From assembly GCA_963837155.1 (NCBI GenBank), contig CAWIMB010000002.1, positions 3,472,001 through 3,536,000 of the forward strand: DNA of 64,000 nucleotides, given 5' to 3'. The DNA comes from DASQHW01 sp963837155 (GTDB lineage Bacteria; Actinomycetota; Acidimicrobiia; IMCC26256; PALSA-610). A program made the position numbers and the translations under genes. Of the stretch, positions 38,137 to 46,333 are shown one piece after another (within the stretch, counting starts at the first letter, position 1; each line of letters opens with the position of its first letter). The notes beneath the pieces were generated by a model. It was not told where the DNA came from. It worked only from the letters and a program-made list of their open reading frames with translations, and made no database searches.

Positions 38137-39902
38137 AGACTGCTGAGCAAGGCGCTTCTGCGGGAGGGTGTCGGGCCGTAGCGTTGGTTCGGGTCGGTGG
38201 GTCCGGGATGGCCGATCCGAACAGCTGGCGTGGAAGGGTGTGAGCTGGCGGCGCTGGATGGCTCTTGGCCGTAGAGACGCCCCTCATTGCCTGCCGGGAC
38301 CCATCGGCGTTCAGGTCGCGAGCACCCAGTGGTTGTCGTCGTGCGCGAGGCCGAGGTTCAAGAGACGTCGGAGATTGACCGCGGCGCAGCGGTGCGCGAA
38401 GCCGATGCGGTTACGCGCGATTCCGCGGAATCGCACTTTGCGATGACCACGGGCGACGAGCCATGCGATGGTGCGTTCGACCATCGGCCGATGCTGTCGG
38501 TAGCTCTCGATGAACTCGTCGGTGTTGGCGTGTGCGCGTGCGGCGGCGAGCAGCGCGTGGTGCTCATGGATCTTGAGTTTCTTGCCGTCGGCGGCGCGGG
38601 TGCAGCGTTCCCTGAGCGCACAGCCGCCACATTTGACACCGAACGTCGCGTTGCGTTTCGCGGTGATCGCCACGGTCACACCAGCTGGGCAGGTCACCGT
38701 GCGGGCGTCGAGATCGATCGTGAAGTCGTCGATCGTGAACCCACCCTCGATGTGACCCCGCAACGGGATCGGCTTGATCTGGGCCGTATGTTCGGCCGCG
38801 GCCAGCGTGGCCCGTAACTCGCCGGCGCCGTAGGCGGAATCGGCGAGCACCTCGAGCTGCTCGGTCTCGGACGCAAGAAGCTCAGAAGCGGCTTGGGCGT
38901 CGCCGACGTTGCCGGCCGTGAGGTCACACGCGGTCACGATCCCCGTTTCGGGCTCGACCGCGATGTGGGCTTTGAAGCCGTCGCGGTAGTTGTGGTTCGT
39001 CTTGTGCACATGGCGTGACTCGGGATCAACGACCGACACCATCCGGTCCGGTGCCGTGCGCGCTGCGATCCGCCAGGTCCCATCACCGTCGCCAGGTTCC
39101 ACGTCCTGACCGGCAACCAATGCGAGGAGACCGACCGCCTCGGCTTGTTGTCCGTCGAGCTCGATGCCGTCCACGACGTCGAGGACTGTGAGCGCGTCGT
39201 TCACCAGCGCGGTGACGACCGCGTCGATCGCCGCTCGGTCGTCCCACGCGCACGCAGGCTTGCCCGGATCGTTGTCGTAATCGTGGCCGGTGAGCGTGAG
39301 CGCCTTCGCTTCGGGCACCAGCCGCCGCACCCGACGGATCTGCGCGACCAACTGCATGATCGCGTCCTGGCGGATCACCGCATCATCCAACACCGTCGAA
39401 TCGAGCGCCCTGCGCGTCTTGCCCGCCAGCACCCCCGTCTCGGCCACCACCGCACGGACCGCGTCGAAGATCCGTTCCGGCCGATCGCTCTCACGCAACC
39501 GGTTCCGCCACAACGTCAACACCGTCGGATGGAAGCCCTCATCAGCCAACGACACCCCGGCCGCGACCTTCCAAGAAATATTCGTGCGCAACTGGCCGAT
39601 CGCGTCACGATCCGACAAGCCCTCCAACGCCTGAAGCACCATCACCGTCGCGATCACATCCGCGGGCACCGACGGCCGACCCCGACCCGACGCAAACAGA
39701 TCCCTGAACATCTCGTCGGTGAACAACCGTCGCCGATGCTCAGCCAAGAACGCGTGCACCGACCCTGCTGGCACCAAATGCCCGCACAACGCCGCCGCGT
39801 CCAACAACTCACGATTCGGATCGCTCGATCCCTGCACACCCGCAGTCTGAACGACCACCAGCCTGATCGCGAGCACCGCGACCCGGATTACTCAGCAGTC
39901 TC
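38137..39902 (-). mobile_element. IS1182-family insertion sequence, complete
   Basis: The 1766-bp element is bounded by terminal inverted repeats GAGACTGCTGAGCAA (38137-38151) and its near-perfect inverse TTACTCAGCAGTCTC (39888-39902), with one mismatch. It is flanked by CTAG on both sides (38133-38136 and 39903-39906), fitting a 4-bp target duplication. It carries one uninterrupted transposase gene. It inserted between the lipoprotein hydrolase and the MauE/D-like gene, both on the plus strand. Confidence 0.9.
38311..39876 (-). CDS. IS1182-family DDE transposase
   Basis: The 521-residue protein starts at GTG 39876. It has an N-terminal IS1182/IS5-type domain (ALCGHLVPAGSVHAFLAEHR), the first catalytic Asp in RRALDSTVLDDAVIRQD, the central VDPESRHVHKTNHNYRDGFK and YGAGELRATLAAAEH, a Cys cluster (KCGGCALRERCTRAADG), and the final helix with Glu (ESYRQHRPMVERTIAWLVAR). 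The reading frame is intact, unlike many neighbours. It fills most of the element. Confidence 0.92.
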   Translation of the reverse strand: MLAIRLVVVQTAGVQGSSDPNRELLDAAALCGHLVPAGSVHAFLAEHRRRLFTDEMFRDLFASGRGRPSVPADVIATVMVLQALEGLSDRDAIGQLRTNISWKVAAGVSLADEGFHPTVLTLWRNRLRESDRPERIFDAVRAVVAETGVLAGKTRRALDSTVLDDAVIRQDAIMQLVAQIRRVRRLVPEAKALTLTGHDYDNDPGKPACAWDDRAAIDAVVTALVNDALTVLDVVDGIELDGQQAEAVGLLALVAGQDVEPGDGDGTWRIAARTAPDRMVSVVDPESRHVHKTNHNYRDGFKAHIAVEPETGIVTACDLTAGNVGDAQAASELLASETEQLEVLADSAYGAGELRATLAAAEHTAQIKPIPLRGHIEGGFTIDDFTIDLDARTVTCPAGVTVAITAKRNATFGVKCGGCALRERCTRAADGKKLKIHEHHALLAAARAHANTDEFIESYRQHRPMVERTIAWLVARGHRKVRFRGIARNRIGFAHRCAAVNLRRLLNLGLAHDDNHWVLAT

Positions 39903-39945
39903 CTAGCCGCAGTCGAGCGCGCGCGGCCGACTAGCGTTGCTCGGA

Positions 39946-41166
39946 ATGCTGGTTTCGGGGCCGTTCCTTGCCGCGTGCGCGCTGCTGGCCTGGTCGGGTG
40001 CGGCCAAGCTCGCGCGGCCGCGCGCGACGAGCACGGCGGCGCGCGCGATCGGTCTGCCGTCGTCGACCGCCGTGGTACGCGCGTTCGGCGCGCTCGAGTT
40101 GGGTGCCGCCGTCTTGGGGACCGTCATAGGTCACGTGGGCGCGTTGATCGTCGCGTTCATGTACGCCGGACTCGCCGTCCTGGCCCTGCGCCTGTTGCGG
40201 CACGCCCCGGCAACCCCGTGCGGATGCTTGGGGTCGTCGAGCGCGCCCGCGTCGTGGGCCCACGTGGCCGTCAACGGAGCGGCCGCGCTGGTGGCTGTTG
40301 CCGCGGCGTTCGCGGGCGCTCCGCTGTCGCGGATCACCGAGTTGCCGCTGACGGGTGTGCCGTTTGTTGTCCTGGTGGTGTGCGCGGCGCGCCTGGCGGC
40401 CCTGACGATTGACGCGTTGCCCGCGCTCATTCGCGCTGTCGCACGAGGGAGGCCACTGATGTCGGTACTCATCGCGATCGAGACGGTCGTGATCGTGTTG
40501 TTGACGGTGCTCGTGGCCGGGCTGCTCAAGAGCCACGCCGAGATCTTGCGCCGTTTGCACGCGATCGACCAGGGCGGCGAGCTCGATGACGCATCGGCGG
40601 TGCCGGCCACGATCGCGCTGGGCGCGACTCACACCGGCAGCGCGGGCCGGCGCGCGCACGACATCGTGGGCGAAACCCTCGTGGACGACGCGGTGCACGT
40701 CGCGATCACCGGCACGCGCCATCGCACGTTGCTGGCGTTCCTGTCGAGCAGCTGCCTGACCTGCCGCGAGTTCTGGGACGAGTTCGCCCGCGCCGACGAG
40801 TTGGGGCTGCCCGCCGACATGCGCCTCGTCGTTGTGGCCAAGGACGCGCGCGAGGAAAGCGTCACCGCGCTGCGGGAGGTCGCGCCCGCCGGGTTGACCG
40901 TCGTGATGTCGAGCGACGCGTGGGCCGCGTACGACGTGCCGGGTTCGCCATACTTCGTGCTGGTCGACGGCGCCGCGGGCCGGGTCGAGGGCGAGGGCAC
41001 GGGCGCGACGTGGCCTCAGGTGCGCAACCTCATCGTGCAGGCGAACGGCGATGGCGCGTTCGGAAGCAGCGGAGCTGCGCGGGAAGCGCGGATCGATCGC
41101 GAGCTGCTCGCGCACGGCATCGGCCCCGGCGACCCGCTGCTCTACCACGAGGAAACGCGTTCGTGA
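39946..41166 (+). CDS. MauE-like membrane domain fused to MauD/TlpA-like thioredoxin domain
   Basis: The start is ATG 39946 (MLVSGPFLAACALLAWSGAA); TTG 39937 is possible. The product has 406 residues. Residues 1-165 have four hydrophobic segments and a CGCLG motif, as in MauE/DoxX-like redox membrane proteins. A further membrane helix follows (LIAIETVVIVLLTVLVAGLL). A thioredoxin-like domain with the redox pair SSSCLTCREFWDEF lies around residue 270, and VPGSPYFVLVDGAAG has the cis-Pro region. An internal ATG (40459) with a GAGGGAGG site could start a separate MauD-like product. It probably delivers disulfides to the Cys-rich protein downstream. The IS element lies 43 bases upstream. Confidence 0.8.
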   Translation: MLVSGPFLAACALLAWSGAAKLARPRATSTAARAIGLPSSTAVVRAFGALELGAAVLGTVIGHVGALIVAFMYAGLAVLALRLLRHAPATPCGCLGSSSAPASWAHVAVNGAAALVAVAAAFAGAPLSRITELPLTGVPFVVLVVCAARLAALTIDALPALIRAVARGRPLMSVLIAIETVVIVLLTVLVAGLLKSHAEILRRLHAIDQGGELDDASAVPATIALGATHTGSAGRRAHDIVGETLVDDAVHVAITGTRHRTLLAFLSSSCLTCREFWDEFARADELGLPADMRLVVVAKDAREESVTALREVAPAGLTVVMSSDAWAAYDVPGSPYFVLVDGAAGRVEGEGTGATWPQVRNLIVQANGDGAFGSSGAAREARIDRELLAHGIGPGDPLLYHEETRS

Positions 41167-41234
41167 ACGCAATGGTCGGGGCCGGCTGCGCGCTCGCGTG
41201 CGCGGCGGCCATTCGCAGCATGTGGTCCCCCTGA
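41163..41234 (+). CDS. Possible 23-residue peptide with two cysteines
   Basis: GTG 41163 overlaps the previous stop (GTGA) and the frame stays open to TGA 41232-41234, giving VNAMVGAGCALACAAAIRSM plus WSP. It is hydrophobic with a C-x3-C pair. The next gene starts 10 bases later behind GAGGAGAG. It may be a real small peptide or only a translational-coupling bridge; no homologue is known to me. Confidence 0.35.
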   Translation: MNAMVGAGCALACAAAIRSMWSP

Positions 41235-41243
41235 GGAGAGTCG

Positions 41244-41838
41244 ATGCTCGCGAGCATCAGCCCGCTCGGGGAGCGGGCCCGGCACCAGCGTTATGCGGTC
41301 ACCGTTGCGGCGTACGTCGTCGCGTCGACGGTCGCGGGCGCGTTGCTGGGCGCGCTGCTCGGGGCGGCGGGTGCGCCGTGGGCCGGGACGCGCGGATCGA
41401 TGCTCGTGATCGGCGTGCTCGCGATCGTCGGTCTGCTGGTCGACGGGCGCGCGTTCGGGCTGCGAGTTCCGGGCCCGCGCCGGCAAGTGAACGAAGACTG
41501 GCTCGCGACGTACCGGGGATGGGTGTACGGCATCGGGTACGGCGCCCAACTCGGTTTGGGTTTCACGACGATCGTCACCGCGTCGATCACGTGGGTCGCG
41601 TTCGCGTGCGCGGCCGCGGCGGGATCGCTCGGGGCGGGAATGGTCGTCGGCGCGACGTTCGGTGTGGTGCGCGCGCTACCGGTGCTTGCGACGGCCCGGG
41701 CGCACGATCCGTCCGCGCTGCCGCGCCACGCTGGCGCGGCTCGAGCGCTTGCGGCCGCGCGTCGCGCGCGTTGCGACCGCGCTCCAGGTCGCGCTCGCCG
41801 TCGGGGTGCTGGCTGCGATCACGGTGCAGTTCGCATGA
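41244..41838 (+). CDS. Membrane protein of the MauA-like cluster, frame broken
   Basis: ATG 41244 (MLASISPLGERARHQRYAVT) begins a protein with about five hydrophobic segments (VVASTVAGALLGALLGAAGA, MLVIGVLAIVGLLV, ITWVAFACAAAAGSLGAGMV). After 41721-41722 the frame runs into the next gene. Removing one C gives ALRATLARLERLRPRVARVA and a last membrane helix, ending at TGA 41836-41838, which overlaps the next start by ATGA. The total is 197 residues. No family is recognised. Confidence 0.65.
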
Positions 41839-42296
41839 CTCGTCTGGTCGCGAACGGCTTGAGCGTCACGCTGCCCGAGCGATGGGAAGCGCGCGTCGCC
41901 CGCCGCCACACCAGCCACAACGCGGTGGAACGCACGTTCGCGGTGATGCACCTTGCAAGCTTCCCGTTGCCCGAACACCGCGACGACTTCGGCGGCAACT
42001 TCACGCCGAAGATGCGGTCGTCGGACGCGTTCGTCGCCCTGTTCGAGTACGGGCCCGACGCCGCGCTCGAGCCGTTGTTCAGCGCGCGGGGCGTGCCGCG
42101 CGTGACCGCCCAGATGTTCTCACCGAACCGGTTGCAGCAGCGGCGACCCGGTCAGCTCGGGTGTCAGCTGTTCTTCAACGCGAGTGCGCGCGCGTTCTGC
42201 CTCTATGTCGTGGCCGGCAGCCGGGCGTCGCTCCCGCGCATCGTCACATTGGTGAACGACGCGCTCGCCGACCTCGAAGTTGAGGCGATGCCGTGA
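41835..42296 (+). CDS. Hypothetical protein of the MauA-like cluster
   Basis: ATG 41835 (MTRLVANGLSVTLPERWEAR) gives 153 residues. The sequence alternates beta strands and short helices (AVERTFAVMHLASFPLPEHR, RRPGQLGCQLFFNASARAF, LYVVAGSRASLPRIVTLVND) and has one Cys. It is soluble and of unrecognised family. It overlaps the genes on both sides by four bases, so it is translated together with the membrane protein and the MauA-like protein. Confidence 0.7.
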   Translation: MTRLVANGLSVTLPERWEARVARRHTSHNAVERTFAVMHLASFPLPEHRDDFGGNFTPKMRSSDAFVALFEYGPDAALEPLFSARGVPRVTAQMFSPNRLQQRRPGQLGCQLFFNASARAFCLYVVAGSRASLPRIVTLVNDALADLEVEAMP

Positions 42297-43663
42297 CGCG
42301 CCCGGCCTTGTCGGAACGGGTTGTGGCGCGCACCGCGGCGTGGATGGGACGCCGGGTCGGTCGGCGCAGCTTCCTCGTGCGAACCGCGGTTGTTGGCTCG
42401 GCGCTGGCCGTCAATCCGCTGCGGTTCATCCTGCGGCCCGGAACCGCGTACGCGGCATTGGGGTGTGGTACCGCCGCCGACTGCGGCTCCGGGTGGAGTG
42501 CGATGTGCTGCTCGATCAACGGCGGGCAGAACACGTGCCCGCCGGGGACGATCTCGGGCGGCTGGTGGAAGGCCGACAACTCCGGTTTCTGCGGCAGCGG
42601 TCCGCGCTACTACGTCGACTGCAACGCGACGTGCGCGTGCGGGTGCGGCTCGAGCGGCGTGTGCGCGGCGGGCTGTCAGAACTGCGGGTGCCACTGCAAC
42701 AGCGGTTCGTGCGATCAGCGCGCGGTCTGCTGCAACCAGTTCCGGTACGGGCAATGCCACCAGGACGTGCGTTGCGTTGGCGCGGTCGTGTGCCGGGTCG
42801 TGTCCTGCACGCCGCCGTGGCAGTTCGACCCGTCGTGCGCGACGACGAGTGCAACCGCCAACGCGACGGCGTTCCACGACGCGCCGTGTTTGCACGGAGT
42901 TCGCGGCGCAGTGGCCGCATACGGGGACGCGGCCAACAAGGGTGAACCGCGCGGCGTGCTGGCCGCCCCGGTCGTCGGCATGGACGCGACGCCGACGGGG
43001 AACGGGTACTGGCTGGTGGCGTCGGACGGCGGCGTTTTCGCGTTCGGCGACGCGCGGTTCCGGGGCTCGATGGGCGGCACGCGCCTCGCGCAACCCGTCG
43101 TCGACCTCGCGTCGACGCCGAGCGGCAAGGGCTATTGGCTCGTCGCGGCAGACGGCGGCATCTTCTCCTTTGGCGACGCGAAGTTCCGCGGGTCGATGGG
43201 TGGTGTGCGTCTCGCGCAACCGGTCGTCGGGATGGCCGCGACACCGAGCGGCAAGGGCTACTGGCTCGTCGCGTCCGACGGCGGTATTTTCTCCTTCGGC
43301 GACGCCAAATTCCATGGGTCGATGGGCGGTGTGCGCCTCGCGCAACCCGTCGTCGCCATGGCCGCCACGCCCAGCGGCAAGGGCTACTGGCTCGTCGCGG
43401 CAGACGGCGGCATCTTTGCCTTCGGCGACGCGAAGTTCCGCGGGTCGATGGGTGGTGTGCGTCTCGCGCAACCCGTCGTCGGCATGGCCGCGGCACCCAA
43501 CGGCAAGGGCTACTGGCTCGTCGCGTCCGACGGCGGCGTCTTCACCTTCGGCGGCGCGCACTTCTTCGGCAGCCGCGGCCTCGACGGCTCCGCCCGCGCC
43601 GTCGACATGGAGGAAACGCCGACCGGCGACGGCTACTGGCTCGCCGCCTCCACGGAGCCGTGA
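42293..43663 (+). CDS. Tat-exported protein: 24-Cys MauA-like domain fused to a GYWLVASDGG propeller
   Basis: GTG 42293 gives 456 residues. The N-terminus has a twin-arginine signal (GRRVGRRSFLVRTAVVGSAL) cut near TAYA. Residues about 58-205 hold 24 Cys, with CCSINGGQNTCPPGTISGGW resembling the region of the methylamine dehydrogenase light chain that contains the first TTQ tryptophan. The rest comprises about six repeats of 49 residues with GYWLVASDGGVFAFGDA and RLAQPVV, a propeller type frequent in Acidimicrobiia. Folded export fits the Tat route. The MauE/D-like gene upstream would supply disulfide formation. Whether a tryptophan-derived cofactor is made is unknown; no MauB, MauG or amicyanin gene is present. 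Confidence 0.7.
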   Translation: MTRPALSERVVARTAAWMGRRVGRRSFLVRTAVVGSALAVNPLRFILRPGTAYAALGCGTAADCGSGWSAMCCSINGGQNTCPPGTISGGWWKADNSGFCGSGPRYYVDCNATCACGCGSSGVCAAGCQNCGCHCNSGSCDQRAVCCNQFRYGQCHQDVRCVGAVVCRVVSCTPPWQFDPSCATTSATANATAFHDAPCLHGVRGAVAAYGDAANKGEPRGVLAAPVVGMDATPTGNGYWLVASDGGVFAFGDARFRGSMGGTRLAQPVVDLASTPSGKGYWLVAADGGIFSFGDAKFRGSMGGVRLAQPVVGMAATPSGKGYWLVASDGGIFSFGDAKFHGSMGGVRLAQPVVAMAATPSGKGYWLVAADGGIFAFGDAKFRGSMGGVRLAQPVVGMAAAPNGKGYWLVASDGGVFTFGGAHFFGSRGLDGSARAVDMEETPTGDGYWLAASTEP

Positions 43664-43674
43664 CTCGAAGGTTT

Positions 43675-43715
43675 TTGCGACACACGGCGACCGAATTGGT
43701 CGTCACCCGTCGCAA
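43675..43715. repeat. Palindromic intergenic element, copy 1
   Basis: The outer arms TTGCGAC and GTCGCAA enclose the core CGACC-GAATT-GGTCG, with a mismatched zone between. It lies just after the MauA-like gene and overlaps the 3' end of the convergent AbiEi-like gene. It shares its core with the elements at 44699-44739 and 53154-53200. Confidence 0.6.
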
Positions 43716-44613
43716 GAACTGGTGCGCAGCGCGGCACGAACAGTGCGGGCGACAGCGTTGCCCTCATTCATCACCTGTTCATAGGTGAAACGACGGACGG
43801 TCCACCCGAGATCCGAGAGTGCACTGGCACGCTCGTTGTCTGCGGCGCGCTGCTTCCGCGTCGCGTGCGCGCCGTGGCCGTCCAACTCCCACGCGAGTTC
43901 GGCGCGGTATGCGCGGCGTCGATGTATGCCTCGCGGCCGTTGGGAAGATCGACTCGGTACTGGAGCTCGGGGATCGGCAGCCCCGCGTTTTCGAGCAGCC
44001 GCACAAACCGGCGCTCGATCACATACTTGGGCGGCACGTCAAGACGGTTGCGCAAGACCACAGCCATCGGCCCGACACCATTTCGTCCTTGACGTCGAAC
44101 CTGCGCGTGCCGGCGCGCCACCGAGGCCCGCTCCGCGAGCTCGTCGCGTTCAACGCCGTCGAAGGCTTCTTCAACGCGCTCCCACCGTGTAATCGCGCCG
44201 AGATCGATCAATGTCCGTGAGGGGCTCGTCACGGGAATCGGCCCGACGTGCATGTAGTCGTCGGCGGCGAGGTCGAGTGATTCGTGGACGATCGCGTCGA
44301 TATTCCGTATCCGCGTCCCACGAGGAACCGTGACTTCGACGAAGCCTCGTTTCACGGCGTCGAAGCCGTGCAACTCCGCGGCGGACCTGTGCGACGCAAG
44401 GCAATCGTCGCCGCCGACGAGACACGCGGCGAGCAAGCGTTGATTCCACGACCGATCGCTGCCACACAGTCGATAGACACTTCGAGGCAGTTGCTCGAAC
44501 ACGCCGGTGCGCACGCGACGCTGCAACATGCGGTCCGTCACCCCGCAGCAGTGCGCTTGGCGTCGAGTGAACAGTCCGAATTGGGTGGCGGCGATCTCGA
44601 GCAAGTTCTCCAC
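43703..44613 (-). CDS. AbiEi-like N-terminal domain with DUF559-type C-terminus, frame broken
   Basis: ATG 44613 (MENLLEIAATQFGLFTRRQA) begins a winged-helix type IV antitoxin-like domain (GVTDRMLQRRVRTGVFEQLP, SVYRLCGSDRSWNQRLLAAC) and a middle domain (VTSPSRTLIDLGAITRWERV). Near 43915 a missing base shifts the frame. The other frame gives RAELAWELDGHGAHATRKQR and WTVRRFTYEQVMNEG, an endonuclease-like DUF559 end. The total is about 303 residues. Such proteins are common singletons in actinobacteria. No AbiEii toxin gene is adjacent, so a toxin-antitoxin role is not supported. Confidence 0.7.
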
Positions 44614-44698
44614 GGGCTCCTCCTCATGACGAGGGGAAGCTCCCGCGCAACGTACTTCGAGGGTGCGCCATTCAATCTTCGCGTGCGCGACTCAGTTC

Positions 44699-44739
44699 TT
44701 GCGACACACGGCGACCGAATCGGTCGTCTGGTGTCGCAA
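44699..44739. repeat. Palindromic intergenic element, copy 2
   Basis: The outer arms TTGCGACAC (44699-44707) and GTGTCGCAA (44731-44739) are perfect. The core CGACCGA-A-TCGGTCG (44712-44726) is also perfect. It sits between the end of the LLM gene and the start of the AbiEi-like gene. The A-run follows on the plus side, so a classical terminator would not fit the minus-strand gene. Confidence 0.7.
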
Positions 44740-44743
44740 AAAC

Positions 44744-45559
44744 CTAACGGAGCACGCGGTTGGCGAAGGCTTCGATCTGGGGGTTGCCTTCGCCGGGCCA
44801 GCCGCAGACGAGATAGCCGAAGCCGGCCTTCTCCCATTCGTCGATCAGGCGGGCGGCTTCGTCGACGTCGTCGAGTGACAGCGACCCCGCGCGCGTGATC
44901 TCCGACGGGTCGCGGCCCGCGGCCTCGGCCATGTCGCTCAGCCGTTGCGACTTCTGCGCCATGTACTCGGGCGGGCCCCACGAATGCCATACGTCGGCGT
45001 AGCGCGCCGCGATCGGCATCATGCGCTTCTCGCCCGACGCGCCAATCCAGATCGGCGGATGCGGCTGCTGGACGGGCCGAGGCCGCAACGTCGCGCCCCG
45101 CGTCGAGAAGTGTTCACCCTCAAACGTGAAGTCGTCGGTCGTCAGCAAGCCGCGCACGATCTGGACGGCCTCTTCGAACGCGTTGATGCGGTCGCGCAGC
45201 TGCGGGAACGGGATCCCGAGCTCGGTGTGTTCCTTGTCGAACCACGCCGCGCCGTACGACAGCTCGAGGCGGCCGTTCGACGCGTGGTCGATGGTGATCG
45301 CCTCGGCCGCGTACACCGCCGGATGCCGGTACGTCATGCCGGCGATGAGCAAGCCCATGCGCACGCGTGACGTGTGGCCGGTGAGCGCCGCCAGCGTCGT
45401 CTGACCTTCGAAGCACTCCCCCGGGCCGTCGCCGTACATCGGCTGGAAGTGATCGAAGCCCCACACGCCGTCGAAGCCGAGCTGCTCGGCGAACTGAGCG
45501 CGCGCCACCACTTCGTGGAATGGCACGCGTTGCTGGGCGATGTCGAGACCAAATCGCAT
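44744..45559 (-). CDS. LLM-class F420-dependent oxidoreductase
   Basis: The 271-residue protein starts at ATG 45559 (MRFGLDIAQQRVPFHEVVAR). Features are FDGVWGFDHFQPMYGDGPGE (the F420-group GFDHF motif), VRMGLLIAGMTYRHPAVYAA, GRLELSYGAAWFDKEHTELG and QQPHPPIWIGASGEKRMMPI. The G-AAWF..EH pattern is typical of actinobacterial F420-dependent oxidoreductases. The substrate is unknown. It lies nine bases after the DUF427 gene and may belong to the formate dehydrogenase transcript. Confidence 0.88.
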   Translation of the reverse strand: MRFGLDIAQQRVPFHEVVARAQFAEQLGFDGVWGFDHFQPMYGDGPGECFEGQTTLAALTGHTSRVRMGLLIAGMTYRHPAVYAAEAITIDHASNGRLELSYGAAWFDKEHTELGIPFPQLRDRINAFEEAVQIVRGLLTTDDFTFEGEHFSTRGATLRPRPVQQPHPPIWIGASGEKRMMPIAARYADVWHSWGPPEYMAQKSQRLSDMAEAAGRDPSEITRAGSLSLDDVDEAARLIDEWEKAGFGYLVCGWPGEGNPQIEAFANRVLR

Positions 45560-45568
45560 CGCGGGAAC

Positions 45569-46333
45569 CTAGCTGAACGGCGTGTGCGGTCGTTCGAGCC
45601 GCTCACCCTCGATCACGAGGTCGACCCGCTCGTTGTAGAACGAGACCAGCCCGATGATGCGCTCGCTCTCGGGCAGCGCCGTGGGATACGACCACGCGAG
45701 GTCTTTCTCCACGCGATCACCAATGCGCGCGGACCAGTACTCGGCCTGGCCCTTGTACGGACATTGCGACGACTTGTCGGTGTGCTCGAGCAGATCCATG
45801 CGGACGTCGACCTTCGGGATGTACCAGCGCGGCGGCAGCCCGGTCTCGAACAGGATGCGCGCGTGCGTCGAGTCCGCGAGCACGACACCATCCAGCTCGA
45901 CCCGCACGTGACGCGACGTCGGCAGAATGTCGATCCGCGCGTACGGGCTGCGCGGGTGCACGATCACTTCTTCGTCCTCTTCGAACCACGCGTCCATCGC
46001 GCGCCAGTCGAAGCGGATGGCGTCGCGCAACTCTTCGAGCGGCGACTCCGTGTACTGCCACGCAGCATCGACGCGCTCGACGTCGTTGACCTTCACCGTG
46101 AAATGCTGCGCGTCACCGCGGCTCGGTGAATGCGTGATCGTGTCGGTCGCCACCAACACGTCGGTGCGGACGTCGGCGATGGGGATGTAGTACGCCGGGT
46201 AGTACGGCACTTCCCACACGAGCAACGCGTGCGTCGTGTCGGCGATCGGTACGCCGTTCACATACGTCCGCACTCGCTTGGCGCTGCGCTCGACCTTGAC
46301 CCGTCCGCGGTGGGTTTCCTGGTTCGTCGTCAC
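45569..46333 (-). CDS. Tandem DUF427 protein
   Basis: GTG 46333 overlaps the NrfD-like stop (GTGA); the product has 254 residues. Two DUF427 modules are visible. The first is KRVRTYVNGVPIADTTHALL with VPYYPAYYIPIADVR. The second is RHVRVELDGVVLADSTHARI with PPRWYIPKVDVRMDLL and CPYKGQAEYWSARIG. DUF427 is a beta-tent fold of unclear function. Cotranscription with formate dehydrogenase may be incidental. A longer in-frame ORF upstream reads through NrfD and is not a real extension. Confidence 0.85.
   Translation of the reverse strand: MTTNQETHRGRVKVERSAKRVRTYVNGVPIADTTHALLVWEVPYYPAYYIPIADVRTDVLVATDTITHSPSRGDAQHFTVKVNDVERVDAAWQYTESPLEELRDAIRFDWRAMDAWFEEDEEVIVHPRSPYARIDILPTSRHVRVELDGVVLADSTHARILFETGLPPRWYIPKVDVRMDLLEHTDKSSQCPYKGQAEYWSARIGDRVEKDLAWSYPTALPESERIIGLVSFYNERVDLVIEGERLERPHTPFS

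Noticed and set aside
42900..43620. Possible CRISPR array or DNA tandem repeat
   Set aside because: The repeats are about 147 bases long and encode 49-residue propeller units in an open frame; no spacers are present.
39946..43663. Classical methylamine dehydrogenase operon
   Set aside because: No mauB heavy chain, mauG, amicyanin or mauF gene is present; only MauE/D-like and MauA-like parts are seen.
43703..44613. AbiE toxin-antitoxin phage-defence system
   Set aside because: Only the AbiEi-like antitoxin domain is found; no AbiEii nucleotidyltransferase is adjacent, and the C-terminus is DUF559-like.
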